Below, piece by piece: positions 1 to 12,400 of a stretch of DNA of 64,000 bases. The DNA is from Fragum whitleyi (Eukaryota > Mollusca > Bivalvia > Cardiida > Cardiidae). A program made the translations under genes and the position numbers. Position 1 is the stretch's first letter. Each line of letters starts with the position of its first letter. The notes beneath the pieces were generated by a model. It was given only the letters and a program-made list of their open reading frames with translations. It was not told where the DNA came from and did no database searches. Location of the stretch: the NCBI GenBank assembly GCA_948146395.1, contig OX411543.1, forward strand, positions 25,228,526-25,292,525, given 5' to 3'.

Positions 1-443
1 ATTCCGCCCAAGACAATCAATCTGACCAATTTTCAGGTTGATTGAGCTAAAAAATGGCCCCAGAATGTCTACAAAGTAATTGTTGCAGACAAATGATGGA
101 CAACGGAAATCACACAACCCCAAAAGCTTACATTGAGCACTTTGTGCTCAGGTGAGCTAAAAATCAACTTGTCTGCTGGCATATTCCTGCTAGAGATAGA
201 CAAGTGAGGCATAGTCTAACCTGCAAAAACATACATAAACTCTACAAGTCAAATGGCTGTGTAACACTTTCTAGTAGCTGAAATTATTTGATACAAAGCG
301 AAAATCTTCCTTTGAAAAGATCGTCAATGTAATTCTTCGTGGTAAAGTCCATTTTTTGGTACAGAAAATCTTATTTTTGAATTTTTCTTTTTATTTATTT
401 TTTTTCAGATATCAACAGTATGAAAGATTCGACTTTTACTTAC
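1..443. other. VPS45 intron 7, no recognisable element
   Basis: Follows donor GTAAGT at 443 in gene sense. No repeat family or exon could be recognised. Confidence 0.6.
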
Positions 444-3400
444 CTTCATATCTGCAATAGATTCTACTTTAGCATGGCTCTGTGACTTTCGCTGGAATTC
501 ATCCATTAATTCTTTAATATTATTACCAATCTCTCCAAAATTCATATACATATTCTGAAATAAAATTTCAAAATTGCAATCCCTCAGGTACAAACATATC
601 TAAAAACACCTCTCATGATAGAACATTATAACAAGAGGCCCAAGAGGGCCTGTATCGCTCCACTGGCTTTAACATCATTAGACTTGCATTAAATGCTTTC
701 TTTGAATGAAAACAACACTTTGAAATCTCTTAAGACCTATTTTATATTAATTAACTGGATATGGCTCACATTGCACCAAAATTCTCAAGTTTCATTGAAA
801 TTGGCCCAACCTTCATCAGGAGATGTAGTTCAAAGATTTTGGGCTCAAAATAAGCCACACCCTGACATGCCAATATTTAAGGGCTAATTAATATTTTGCA
901 TACAATTTTTGAAAAGGGTCACAGAAGGAACATTCTGGTAAAATTTCATTGAAATCAGCCCAGTGATTCAGGAGGAGATGTCCTTCAAAGAATTCGTGCT
1001 CAAAATAAGCCCCACCCTGCCACACCCATATTTATGGGCCAATCAAAATTTTGAGAGCAACTTTTGGAAAGGGTCTCCCAAGGAACATTCTGGTAAAGTT
1101 TCATTGAAATCGGCCCAGTGGTTTAGGAGGAAATGTCGTTCAAAGATTTCGGGCTCAGATAAGCCCCGCCATGCCACGCCCATATTTGGGGGGCCAATCA
1201 AAATTTCAGGAACAATTTTTAAAAAGGGTTACCCCAGGAACATTTTGGTAAAGTTTGGTTGAAATCGGCCCAGTGGTTCAGGAGGAGATGTCCTTCAAAG
1301 AATTCGGGCTCAAAATAAGCCCCACCCTGCCACACCCATATTTATGGGCCAATCAAAATTTTGAGAGCAACTTTTGGAAAGGGTCTCCCAAGGAACATTC
1401 TGGTAAAGTTTCATTGAAATCGGCCCAGTGGTTTAGGAGGAAATGTCGTTCAAAGATTTCGGGCTCAGATAAGCCCCGCCATGCCACGCCCATATTTGGG
1501 GGGCCAATCAAAATTTCAGGAACAATTTTTAAAAAGGGTTACCCCAGGAACATTTTGGTAAAGTTTGGTTGAAATCGGCCCAGTGGTTCAGAAGGAGATG
1601 ACATTCAAAGATTTCGAGCTCAAAATAAGCCCCGCCCTGCCACGCCCATATTTGGGGGTCAATCAAAATTTCTTGAACAATTTAGGTAAAGGGTCATCCA
1701 AGGAACATTTTGGTAAAGTTTGGTTAAAATCGGCCAAGTGGTTCTGGAGGAGATGTCATTCAAAGATTTTGGGCTCAAAATAAGCCCCGCCCTGCCACAC
1801 CCATATTTGGGGGTCAATCAAAATTCCTTGAACAATTTAGGTACAGGGTCACCTAAGGAACATCCATGCCAAGTTTCATTGAAATTGGCCCAACGGTTTG
1901 GGAGGAGAAGATTTTTAAAGATTTCAAAGTGAAAAAATGCCACGCCCTGCCACGCCCATATTTGGGGGTCAATCAAAATTTCTTTAACAATTTTAGAAGA
2001 GGGTCACTCAAGGAACTTTTCTACCAAGTTTCATCAAAATCCGCCCATAGGTTTTGGAGGAGAAGATGTTTAAAGAAAAAGTTTACGCACGGACGCACTG
2101 ACGCACGCACGGACGGACGCACGCACGACGGACACACCGCCATGACAATAGCTCGCTGGCCTTCGGCCAGTGGAGCTAAAAATCACTATTAACTCTTGTC
2201 ATGCTGAACCCATAATATTCCAGATTTGGGAGGAGGTATAGACAAAGATCAGCCTGCACAAATGTACAGTCTGTTCTTAGTGTTTACCACCTAATTTTCT
2301 TCTAAAAACCAGTATTGTTTGAAAATTATTTTTTTTTCAAAAAGAACACTAACTTACAATAAGTGCATCCAGTGCTTTCAGTACTTTGATTTTAATGATT
2401 TATTTTGCTAAGATTTTATTAAGCATCACAAGGGTTAAGATTCATGGTCTTAAAATGATGTACTATATAACTGAAAAAGAAAAGATTGTGATTATGGCTC
2501 AATAACTGACAGGCTATATTATGCTTGTTCTAATCTCTCGCTTTATAGGATCAATGTATTGGTAAAAGGAGAAAGTAAAATCAAAAATTTCCAAGATTTT
2601 GAAATAAAACCTGCTAATTTCCTGTCCATTTGGATTCATATCATTAGTCATATAACTTAGGGAGGAAAAACATTAAGCACATCTAATCTAAAGTATATCC
2701 ATTTGGGAAAAATTTAAACCTCCTCACTACAGCATGAATAAGACATAGTTATTTTCTTAATGTCAAATGATAATAATGATGGTAATAATTCTTTAATCCG
2801 TCCTTGGTGAGGAAGATCCTTTAAAAGAGCCTATGCATGACATTTCAAATCATCCCATGTGAGCAAAGAAAAGGCTTTGGCAAGCCTGTGCATCTGCACA
2901 GTCTGACCAGTCTTTACTATGTGTGTTGTTCAAAAATAAATTTTATCACTCCTTAGGAGGTGAACTTATATTCTTTTTGCACTGTGTAACAGACTAGGCT
3001 GCTCAAAGATTGTGCCTCTATAACAAGTTCCATTGTCTGAAATGTCATGCACAAGCTCAAACGTTAATTAACTTACATTAGCATAAAATTCATCATGTTC
3101 CGCAGATAACACAACTTCCTGTAGATCTTTAGAGATTCCAGGTACGCTGGCTAAATTTATTCTGTTATTGTTGATGCCCAGTAACTCATGGACCATGGCC
3201 TGGTATGTCCACTGTAAAACATCAAACAGTTTAAGACATGCTATGAGATTTCTGGCAATTAGCTAATTGTTTATATACAGTCGATATTGCTCGAGCGACC
3301 ACGTGTATTAAGCGACCAATTTTATTAAGCGACCACCATAAAAAGCTCCTTCATCGTAAGCAAAATCTCTGACAAAGAGGACATTCTTAACGAATAGTGG

Positions 3401-6400
3401 GTTATTGTTGAATCTTATGTTGTTGGAACCCATTAGAATCGTCTCAATAAGACGATTCTAATGGGTTCCAACATCATAGGTTTCAGAACAACTTGATCGA
3501 TAAACTTTAAATGCTATCAAAATTAACTGTAACATTTATCATGGTATTTCGTATTAAGAGACCATTCCCATTAACGACCGCTTTTTGGTGGTCCTTTAAG
3601 TGGTCGCTTAACACACGTTTTACTGTATGGTTATGTTCCTTTTTTTCAAAATTTAGAATAACATGTATATTGTGTTTATCTGTGCATGGTCGTAGAGGGC
3701 TGGAAAAGGGATAAAACATCTTTGTAAACAAAATAGGATTGTAAAACAAGAATGCCCAAAAAAACAGAATTCTTCCTTCAGGTACCTTTACCAACAGGCC
3801 ACCAAGGTATAAAAAAAAATAAATAATTAACTTTTTGCTGTCTAATCCCTGCTTTTTAGGTGTCTGTGATTTTATGATTGAGAAAACTTTATGAAAAAAG
3901 AAGAAATTGCTTCTGACAAGCAATTTCTTCTTTTAATACACTGTTTTCTACCCTACAGAATGGTTATTTTTCAAATTAAATCCACTTCAAATTTTCGTCT
4001 GCAAAACCTTTGAATTTGGACAGGTCCAAAATTTTGTAAAACAGGAAAGAGTTGAATATAAGCTGAACAAACAACCACTTATTACCAACCTGATTTAACA
4101 TGGGAGTGACAGCATCATCTCTTCTGTCCAGAATCAACAACATTGGAGTGACATCTGTCTTCTTAAACTCAAATAAACCTGCATCTTTATTTATAGTTTG
4201 CTGTAATTATTGAGTAAAGATAAGCATACAATTACAGTCAAAACTGTCAATAGAGGCCACCAACCGGATATGTCAAAATCGACCGCATATGGGAGTTGGC
4301 CGCTTAACGGAAAATACGCTCCAGATAACTTAAGATATATTATTATTCATTAGAAAAAGTGACAATTTCGAGTTCATTCCATGAAAGTAAAATTGCGCTT
4401 GAGATATGACGTTTTAAGTGTTCATAGTTTTCATAGAAGCGAGAATGCAGGTTCCTGTGGATTTGGCGGCAATTTGTTTCACGTGCGTGGGGTGTAAACA
4501 AAGTCCGGCTTTCCGGTATGCTTGACGATGTTAGTTGACGTCATTTGGACAATCCCTTGACATTTTCGACAAACGCGATTATTCCACAGAATCAACCAAT
4601 ACTAAACAAAAATACGGCAATTTTATCTACCTGTTATTTATTTTTTCATCAATGTATCATTTAATTTTCCAAGAGGACACGATTGTTTATGCAAAGAAGA
4701 GGAAAAACAAAACGTTTTTTCTGTCAAAAAAAAAAAAATGAAATACTTCCGGAGCCGACGAAGGGAAATCCCCTCCGAGATCAATCCGTCAAAAAAAAAC
4801 TTTTGATAGTTCGGACAAACAGTAATGTTTAATAGGCTTACTAATCGTAATATTAATAATCTGCTACCGTTTTAAATCAACTAATATGCGGGTCAGACAA
4901 AACAAATTAGTAGACTTGTTGATTAGGTAAGCGTCATGGTAAATGCATACGATAATCCAAACGCGTTATCGATTTTTCGTTAATCAGCAAGTCACCTGTC
5001 ATGAATTGATGACTCGCGTGACCGCCTAAGAGGATATACAATGAGTGCATCCAGACAATTACAGGTGACGGCTGGCCACATATGACAGATTGCCGCTATT
5101 CACAGTAACTTTAAAGAATAAATTTGCACGGGCGGACCTGAGCTGGCTGCATAAGGCAGTTTGGCCGCTATTCTCAGGTGACCGCTCACACAGTTTTGAC
5201 TGTAACAAAATTAGGGGATGACTGAATTGAAAATTGGATTATTTGATAAATAGATCTACATGTACTATAATAAATCTAATAAAGCCTGTTCCTCTAGTAA
5301 AGCCCCCATTCCAGTGGTTGAAATCGACCATTTTTTATGCAATCTAACAGAATCTTGAAGCCTCTAATAAAACCAACCCCCATAATCAAGGTCACTTAAA
5401 ATACAACAAGGTTTTATGCATATTTTCCTCAACCAAATGTTCATTTTTTTTCTCTATTAAAAGCCCATCCCTTTCTAACGGAAATACAGTATAATCTCTT
5501 TGCGTCGGACTTATGGGGACTTACAAGAAAACTTTGACGTATAGAAAGTTCAACGAAGAGATTAACAGCGATCTATGGGACCAAGTGATAAGCCGCTGTC
5601 TTCAAACATGGTTACGATCATATCAGGTGACGAAATAATGGAAGTAAACATCAAAAAACACACTTGATTTACAAAATATGAAATAGACCAATATTTTCTT
5701 TATTTGCATGTGCTTTTCTTATTCATTTACACAGACAAACAATATATTTCTATAGCCATTATTGGTCCGAAATAAGTGTCAATTTTTAATTCCTAAACAA
5801 TAAATCAATCAAACTTTTTTGACATTTTAATCACCAATACTAATAATCAAATTCAAGCAGGTATATAATCGTTAGCCATTACACCCCTATAATTGTATTA
5901 ATTACTTGAGTTGACTGGTCGAAGGTGTGAAAAACAGACGTGATTGCAATTTTCATCAACCAAGTTTTGGGTTTGTCTTATAGATGGGTGATGGGACCAT
6001 GAAATTGGTTCGACATAGGGATGAATTTCGTGCAATAGAAAACAATGTTTAGACATTGAAAAACATATAAATACAGAGTAAAAAGATCAGGACTTGAAAA
6101 ATACTTTGACGTAGGGATAACTCTGTGTTATGGACGTTTGACGTAAAGATATTTTACTGTTTAATGATTCTTATTGAACCCTGGGGTTGTATCAGACATT
6201 TATGGTACTTATTACAACAGTTACTTCCATACAAGCCCTCACTAGCTAGAATAGTCATTTTAAAATACTGTATAACTTTCATTAATTTCACAGCACAAGA
6301 TAATTATATGGGTACAAATTTCATCTCTCTTTTACCATTACTGACGAGAAAAATGAGGAATAACTAAGAGTCAGTTATTAACTACATGTATAGTTCAAAT

Positions 6401-9400
6401 GACAGTTGTGAAAATATACACATATTCTTAATTTCAAATGAAAGCCTCCAGTCATACCAGAGAAAAACAAAGTTTTAACTCAATCGTAAAACAATGAAGT
6501 GCATGTAAAAGCTTTATTCTTAGGATTACTAAATTAACCCTTTTCTGTTTTACAAAAATTTGGACCTGTCCAAATTCAAAGGTTTTGCAGACAAAAATTT
6601 AAAGTGGATTTTATTTGAAAAATAATCATTCAGTAGGGTAGAAAATAGTGTGGAAAACAAGAAATTGCTTGTCGGAAGCAATTTCTTCTTTTTTCACAAG
6701 GTTTTCTCAATCATAAAATCACAGGCATGTAAAAAGCAGGAATTAAACAGCAAAGGGTTAAAGCAAGGCTAAATAGGAATGAAATAACCCATGAACAGGG
6801 CTTGTGCTAGAATTTGAAATGAAGCAGTCATTGACACCTTAACTATGAAATTCTATGGATCAAAACTGATTTTAAGAGGTCAAAACAACAGAAAGAACAA
6901 TTCATGTGTAGAATTTTGAAGGTATAAGTGTCAATTACCTGCAGTTGTGAAAATACCCTAAATTTTGGACACAGCCAGGAAAAATATTTTGTAAATATTG
7001 GGACAAAAAAAAATAATTCTCATTTTCCCATCCATACATATATAAAGCAAATAAGGTAACTTTTTTTTGCTAAGATATGAATTCAATATCAATATTTGAA
7101 ATTTGAAAAAGTTTATGATACATCATTCAAACTTTGAGGTATAAAACCGGTTTTTGATCCTGAAACATTTCTCTCAAGGGAATCAAAATGAACACCTTCG
7201 GGAGAAGTTTTCAGGGTCAAAATAAGATATTTTAATAATTTTCAGTTTCAAAATCCTGATTTACAAGTCAAACCCAAGCCTTGCATGAAAGATACCCACT
7301 CTGACACCTTCAGCTAATTTTCTGGCGAGTTCTGATGAATTCTGGTATCTGATCATCGGACATTTCTTCAAAGACAATAGCACAGAAGTTAAACCTTCAA
7401 TCGTCCTTCTGCGGGCACCCTCTACCCAGCTAAAGCCTTGATAACAGCCTACTATATTTAAGGTGAACAAGTGTGGATTTACTGCTACATAATCACCAAA
7501 GAATTCCTGAAAAAATGAGTTAATTTTTTGAATATTTGGGAACAAGAAATGACTTAATTAAGCTTAGTTAAATTCAGTCTTTTTTTAATGGGGCTCTTTA
7601 AAAAATTTACAGCATTTAATGCAAATAACAATAAAATAACTGTTAGCTTAAGTTAGTGGACCCATAATAGTACTGCAACATTTTGGAACTCGTGATCTTT
7701 CACAATGCTGACCGAGATGCCCTCATGAAATCATTAGGAAATCTCAATTAAGACTGTAAAATTACAGATCCACTACCCTAATGAAAATAATCAAGTAACT
7801 CTTAGCTAATCGCAGAAATGACTTGGAGCCGCAACAAAACATGTTTTTACCCAAATCTGCACTTGTTGAAACAGTAAGTTGAAAAACTACCTTAACCTTA
7901 CATACAATATTTCTTTATCAAGAAGAAATGATTCATAAAGAACCAGGGGTAAGATTGAAATAAGATACAGAAGATTGTCCTCTCTAGACTAGACTTGAAA
8001 ACCTTCAAGTTAAGTTAGCCGTACAAGGGGTTATACTTATTTTTCACTACTCAAATCGATGGCACAGCATGAAACAGTTGTTACTGCCTATATGTTTATA
8101 GGTAGTTACGACTTATTCACCCTGAGCCATTGAAATGGCCCTTTGATCAGCATACACATCAAAAATCTGAATTCAGTTTACCCACATTTGACTTACTTTC
8201 TTAACCATTATGATGTATGACATGTTCAATTAAAATCTTGACAAAAACATGGCTAGTCAAAATCCTGAAATCAATGTATGTATGAAACTTCACAGATGGA
8301 AAAATCTCATTGCTATGCAAGCTAGAATCATACTTTTTGAGATATGCAAATTGACGGACAAGTGCGATGCAATGTACCCCTCTTCTTGGAAGGGTGGCAT
8401 TATAAGATTACAAGCTCAATTATTAAATTTCTGTTTATTTCAACAAAAATATAGATGAAACTTTTTTTACCTGCACTTCTCTTACAACCTCTGAGTCGTC
8501 AGCTTCAGCAAGAGTTTTCACATCTTGTTTACTGATCACGTTACTGAAATCTGATAAGAAGGAAAATGAAGTCAACATAAATATATTATTTTACATTGAT
8601 ATATATACTACTCAAAGTTTGCTAAGCACCAAACTTTTTCACTGTCCTACAGGAGCTGTTTTAAAAAAAAAATGTGTTCATGTTTAAAATTGTACAATAA
8701 TGTATTGACAAGATATCTAATGTATGCATTACCAAATTTGACAAGCAATTTTCTCGGGAGACTCGTGCAAAATGAGGAACCCCGGTTTCTTACCTGCCCT
8801 TTCTCATTTTCTACATGTACAGGTTTCATGTAGATGCTTAGTTTCTCTTTTTCAGTACTTTATTGACCTTTAAGTGGTGGCTAATCCAAATGTCAGACAA
8901 TATTTATCTGTCATACAGTTGTGGTGTGCTGTAGGTATGGTGGAGCAAGGGGCTTCCCACCATGATGATGGCATGGTACTGAGGAAACACCATACTGTCG
9001 TAACCAGAGCTTGGGCCCAATACCAACAGCATGATACACCTGTAAGGCGACATAATGGAGGTAGGAGAAGGGAAGACCATGTTTTCGTATTCCGCTGTCC
9101 CAAGTTCATTGTCAGCGTCGGTTAGCATGGGCTTTGAACCACGTTGTCTGGCGCATAAGACACTGGCGCCGCCTGCTTTTCATGGATGAGTCAAGGTATT
9201 GCCTGGACTACACTGATAGGCGGATAGGGTGTGGAGAAGGCTGGGGAAAGGTTTCATGCAGCAAACATTGCTGAGCACGATTGTTATGGGGGTCGGTCCA
9301 TCATGGTTTGGGTTGGCATCAGCTGGGGTGGGTGGACTAATCTTGTTATTTTAGAAAGAGGTACTCTGACAGCTCGTAGGTACATTGATGAAATCCTCAA

Positions 9401-12400
9401 TATCCATGTAAGTTTTTACGCTGGTGCTGATGGGGATTCATTCATTTTAATGGATGATAATGCCCATCCAAACACGGCCCATACAGTCCAAGAGTATCGC
9501 CAAGAAGAGGGCATTTCATATCTGAACTGGCCGGATAGCTCACAGGACTTAAATCTGACAGAGCATATTTGGAATGAGCTACAGGTCTGAGATTCGGCTC
9601 GCCAGGTCCAGCCAAGGACACTTCAGGAGCTCAGCTAGATCCTTAGACAAGTATGGTCTGTTATTCCCCAAAGAGTTTAATCCTGAACTTAATCAGGATT
9701 ATGCAGAGGCACTGTCAGGCTCTTGTTGACAGTGCCGGCTCTCATACTCATTATTGAACAAAATGCAGTTGAAAGAACACCTTTTTTGGTCAAATTCGAT
9801 TTTTTCATTTTTCAAGAAAACAGACCAATTTCTAGGGTTTCCCTGTTTGGTCTACATTTTAAGTCTTCTTATCATTATAAAGCTTTATTTTCTTCTAAAA
9901 ATTTGATAAACAGATAACAATCTACTATTTTCCAACATTCTTATAATCAAATTTCATTTTTCCTGAAATTACAGTATAAAAAAGTTTTGGTGCTTAGCAA
10001 ACTTTGAGTAGAATATACATGGGTGATCTGTCTCTCTAAAACATGGGGCCATCTGGGAAATCAGCAAGACAAACTGCTTGGAAAAGAGATTAGATCCAGG
10101 AGAAATCAACTAATAGTCTCATTTTGAAATAATCAAATTGTAAGATAGAATTGATTGTTTTTGACATTTAAAACATATGAAGAAGTTTAGAGTCTAAACC
10201 ATAAGACAGCATGCGCAAATTATGCAGTCTGAATAATTCAGACTGCATAATTTGTGCAGGCTGCAGAATAGGACCAGTACTTTCGACACTTCCCAGATGG
10301 TCTCTTTTGGCATGAAGGGTCTGTTTTATGTGCATGGGGGGGTGGGAGGGTCGTACTTCAAGTACATGTATATATCCTGCGACTAATTTTCTTAGTAAGA
10401 ATTGACAGATTTTCTATCAACACTTGTTCCAAAGAAGACCTCTACAGGGGCCTGTTTCACTAAACATCTTACGATCATTTTTCGCGTAAGTCAAAAATTA
10501 AAGTTGCTTCTACATGCTTCTACACATTATCAACATCTGAAAATTCCATTAAATTCATTATCAGGGTTGTAAACCTTTGTCTAGAGTTTGATTTTATTAT
10601 CATACAAGAGCTGTCGGAGGACAGCGAAGCTCGACTATTCCTAGTGCTGGATAGTAACAGCAAATCAATATCGACTTTGGAAATTCAATAAAATGAAAGT
10701 CAAGAGAAAAGAATCTTTGTCTAGAGGCTAATATTATGGTCACAGAAGCATGTGCAGAGTTTGAAAGCAATAGCTTTGGTAGGAACAGAGATACAACTAA
10801 CATAAAATAGTTGCACATAAAACCATAACCAAGATTTTTAAGGCCAAAAAGGGTTAAATTTCCACTAAATTAAATATCAGAATCTTTTTCTTTGGGCTAA
10901 TACTATGGTCAAAGAAGCATGTGTAAAGTTTCCAAGCAACAGCTATAGTAGAAATAGAGATATTACAGAAATACAACATTTGCACGTAAAAACATAACCA
11001 AGAATTTCTAAGTCCAAAAAGGGTTTAAAATCCACTAAATTCTATACCAGAGAATTGAATCTTTATCAAGAGGCTGTTGTTATGATCATTGAAGCATGTG
11101 CAAAGTTTGAAAGCAATAGCTTTAATAGAATTAGAGATATAACTGATGTACAATATTTGCACGTAAAAACTTAACCAAGAATTTCTGAGTCTGAAAAAGG
11201 TTAAAATTCCACTAAATTCAATATCAGAATAATAAATCTTTGTCAAGAGGCTGATATCATGGTAACAGAAGCAAGTGTAGAGTTTCCAAGCAAAAGCCTA
11301 CGTAGAAATAGAGCTATAACTGATATACAACATTTGCACGTAAAAACTTAACCAAGATTTCTAAGTCCGAAAAGGGTTAATAATTCACTAAATTCAAAAT
11401 CAGAGTATTCAATCTTTGTCAAGAGGATGAAATTATGGTCACAGAGGCATGTGCAAAGTTTCAAAGCAATAGCTTTAGTAGAAATAGAGATATTACTGAT
11501 ATACAACATTTGCACGTAAAAACTTAACCAAGATTTTCTAAGTCCGAAAAGGGTTAAAATTCCACTAAATTCAATATCAGAGTAATGAATCTTTGTCTAG
11601 ATGCTGATATTATAGTAACAGAAGCATGTGCCAAGTTTCAAAGCAATAGCTTTAGTAGAAATAGAGATATTACTGATATACAACATTTGCACGTAAAAAC
11701 TTAACCAAGATTTTCTAAGTCCGAAAAGGGTTAAAATTCCACTAAATTCAATATCAGAGTAATGAATCTTTGTCTAGATGCTGATATTATAGTAACAGAA
11801 GCATGTGCAAAGTTTCAAAGCAATAGCTTTAGTAGAAATAGAGATATTACTGATATACAACATTTGCACGTAAAAACTTAACCAAAATTTTCTAAGCCCG
11901 AAAAGGGTTAAAATTCCACCAAATTTAATATCAAAGTAATGAATCTTTGTCTAGATGCTGATATAATGGTCACAGAAGCATGTGCAAAGTTTCAAAGCAA
12001 TAGCTTTAATAGAAACAGAGATTTTTAACACTTGCTCTTAAAAACTTAACCAAAGCATTACGCTGACGCTGACGCCGACACCCGGGTGACTGGAATAGCC
12101 CCCCTATTCTTCGAAAAGTCGAGCTAATAAGCATGTGCAAATTTTTCAAGTGATGCCTTTAGTAGAAACAGAGATAATATAAATATAAATCAGTTGCACA
12201 TGAAAACTAAACCAAGAATTCAAGTCCAAAAAGGGTTTATATACCTCTACAAAAGATATCAGAGTTATGAATCTTTTTCTAGGGGCTGATATTATGGTCA
12301 CAAAAGCATGCTAAGTTTCCAAGTAAAAGCTGAAGTAGAAACACAGATATAACTCTTATACTAGTGAATTCGCCAAGTATTAATGCTTTTAAGAGTAGGT

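Noticed and set aside
963..2192. Series of 70-108 codon frames with near-identical proteins (for example [16 protein letters not shown])
   Set aside because: They are the translated 155-bp core repeats of a pearl-like element; period divisible into shifted frames, not a repeat protein gene.
4535..4741. 68-codon frame ending in Lys run
   Set aside because: Inside a non-coding TIR element; AT-rich chance frame.
8874..9128. Overlapping frames on both strands near the Tc1 copy
   Set aside because: Fragments and antisense of the broken transposase; counted with the Tc1 pseudogene.
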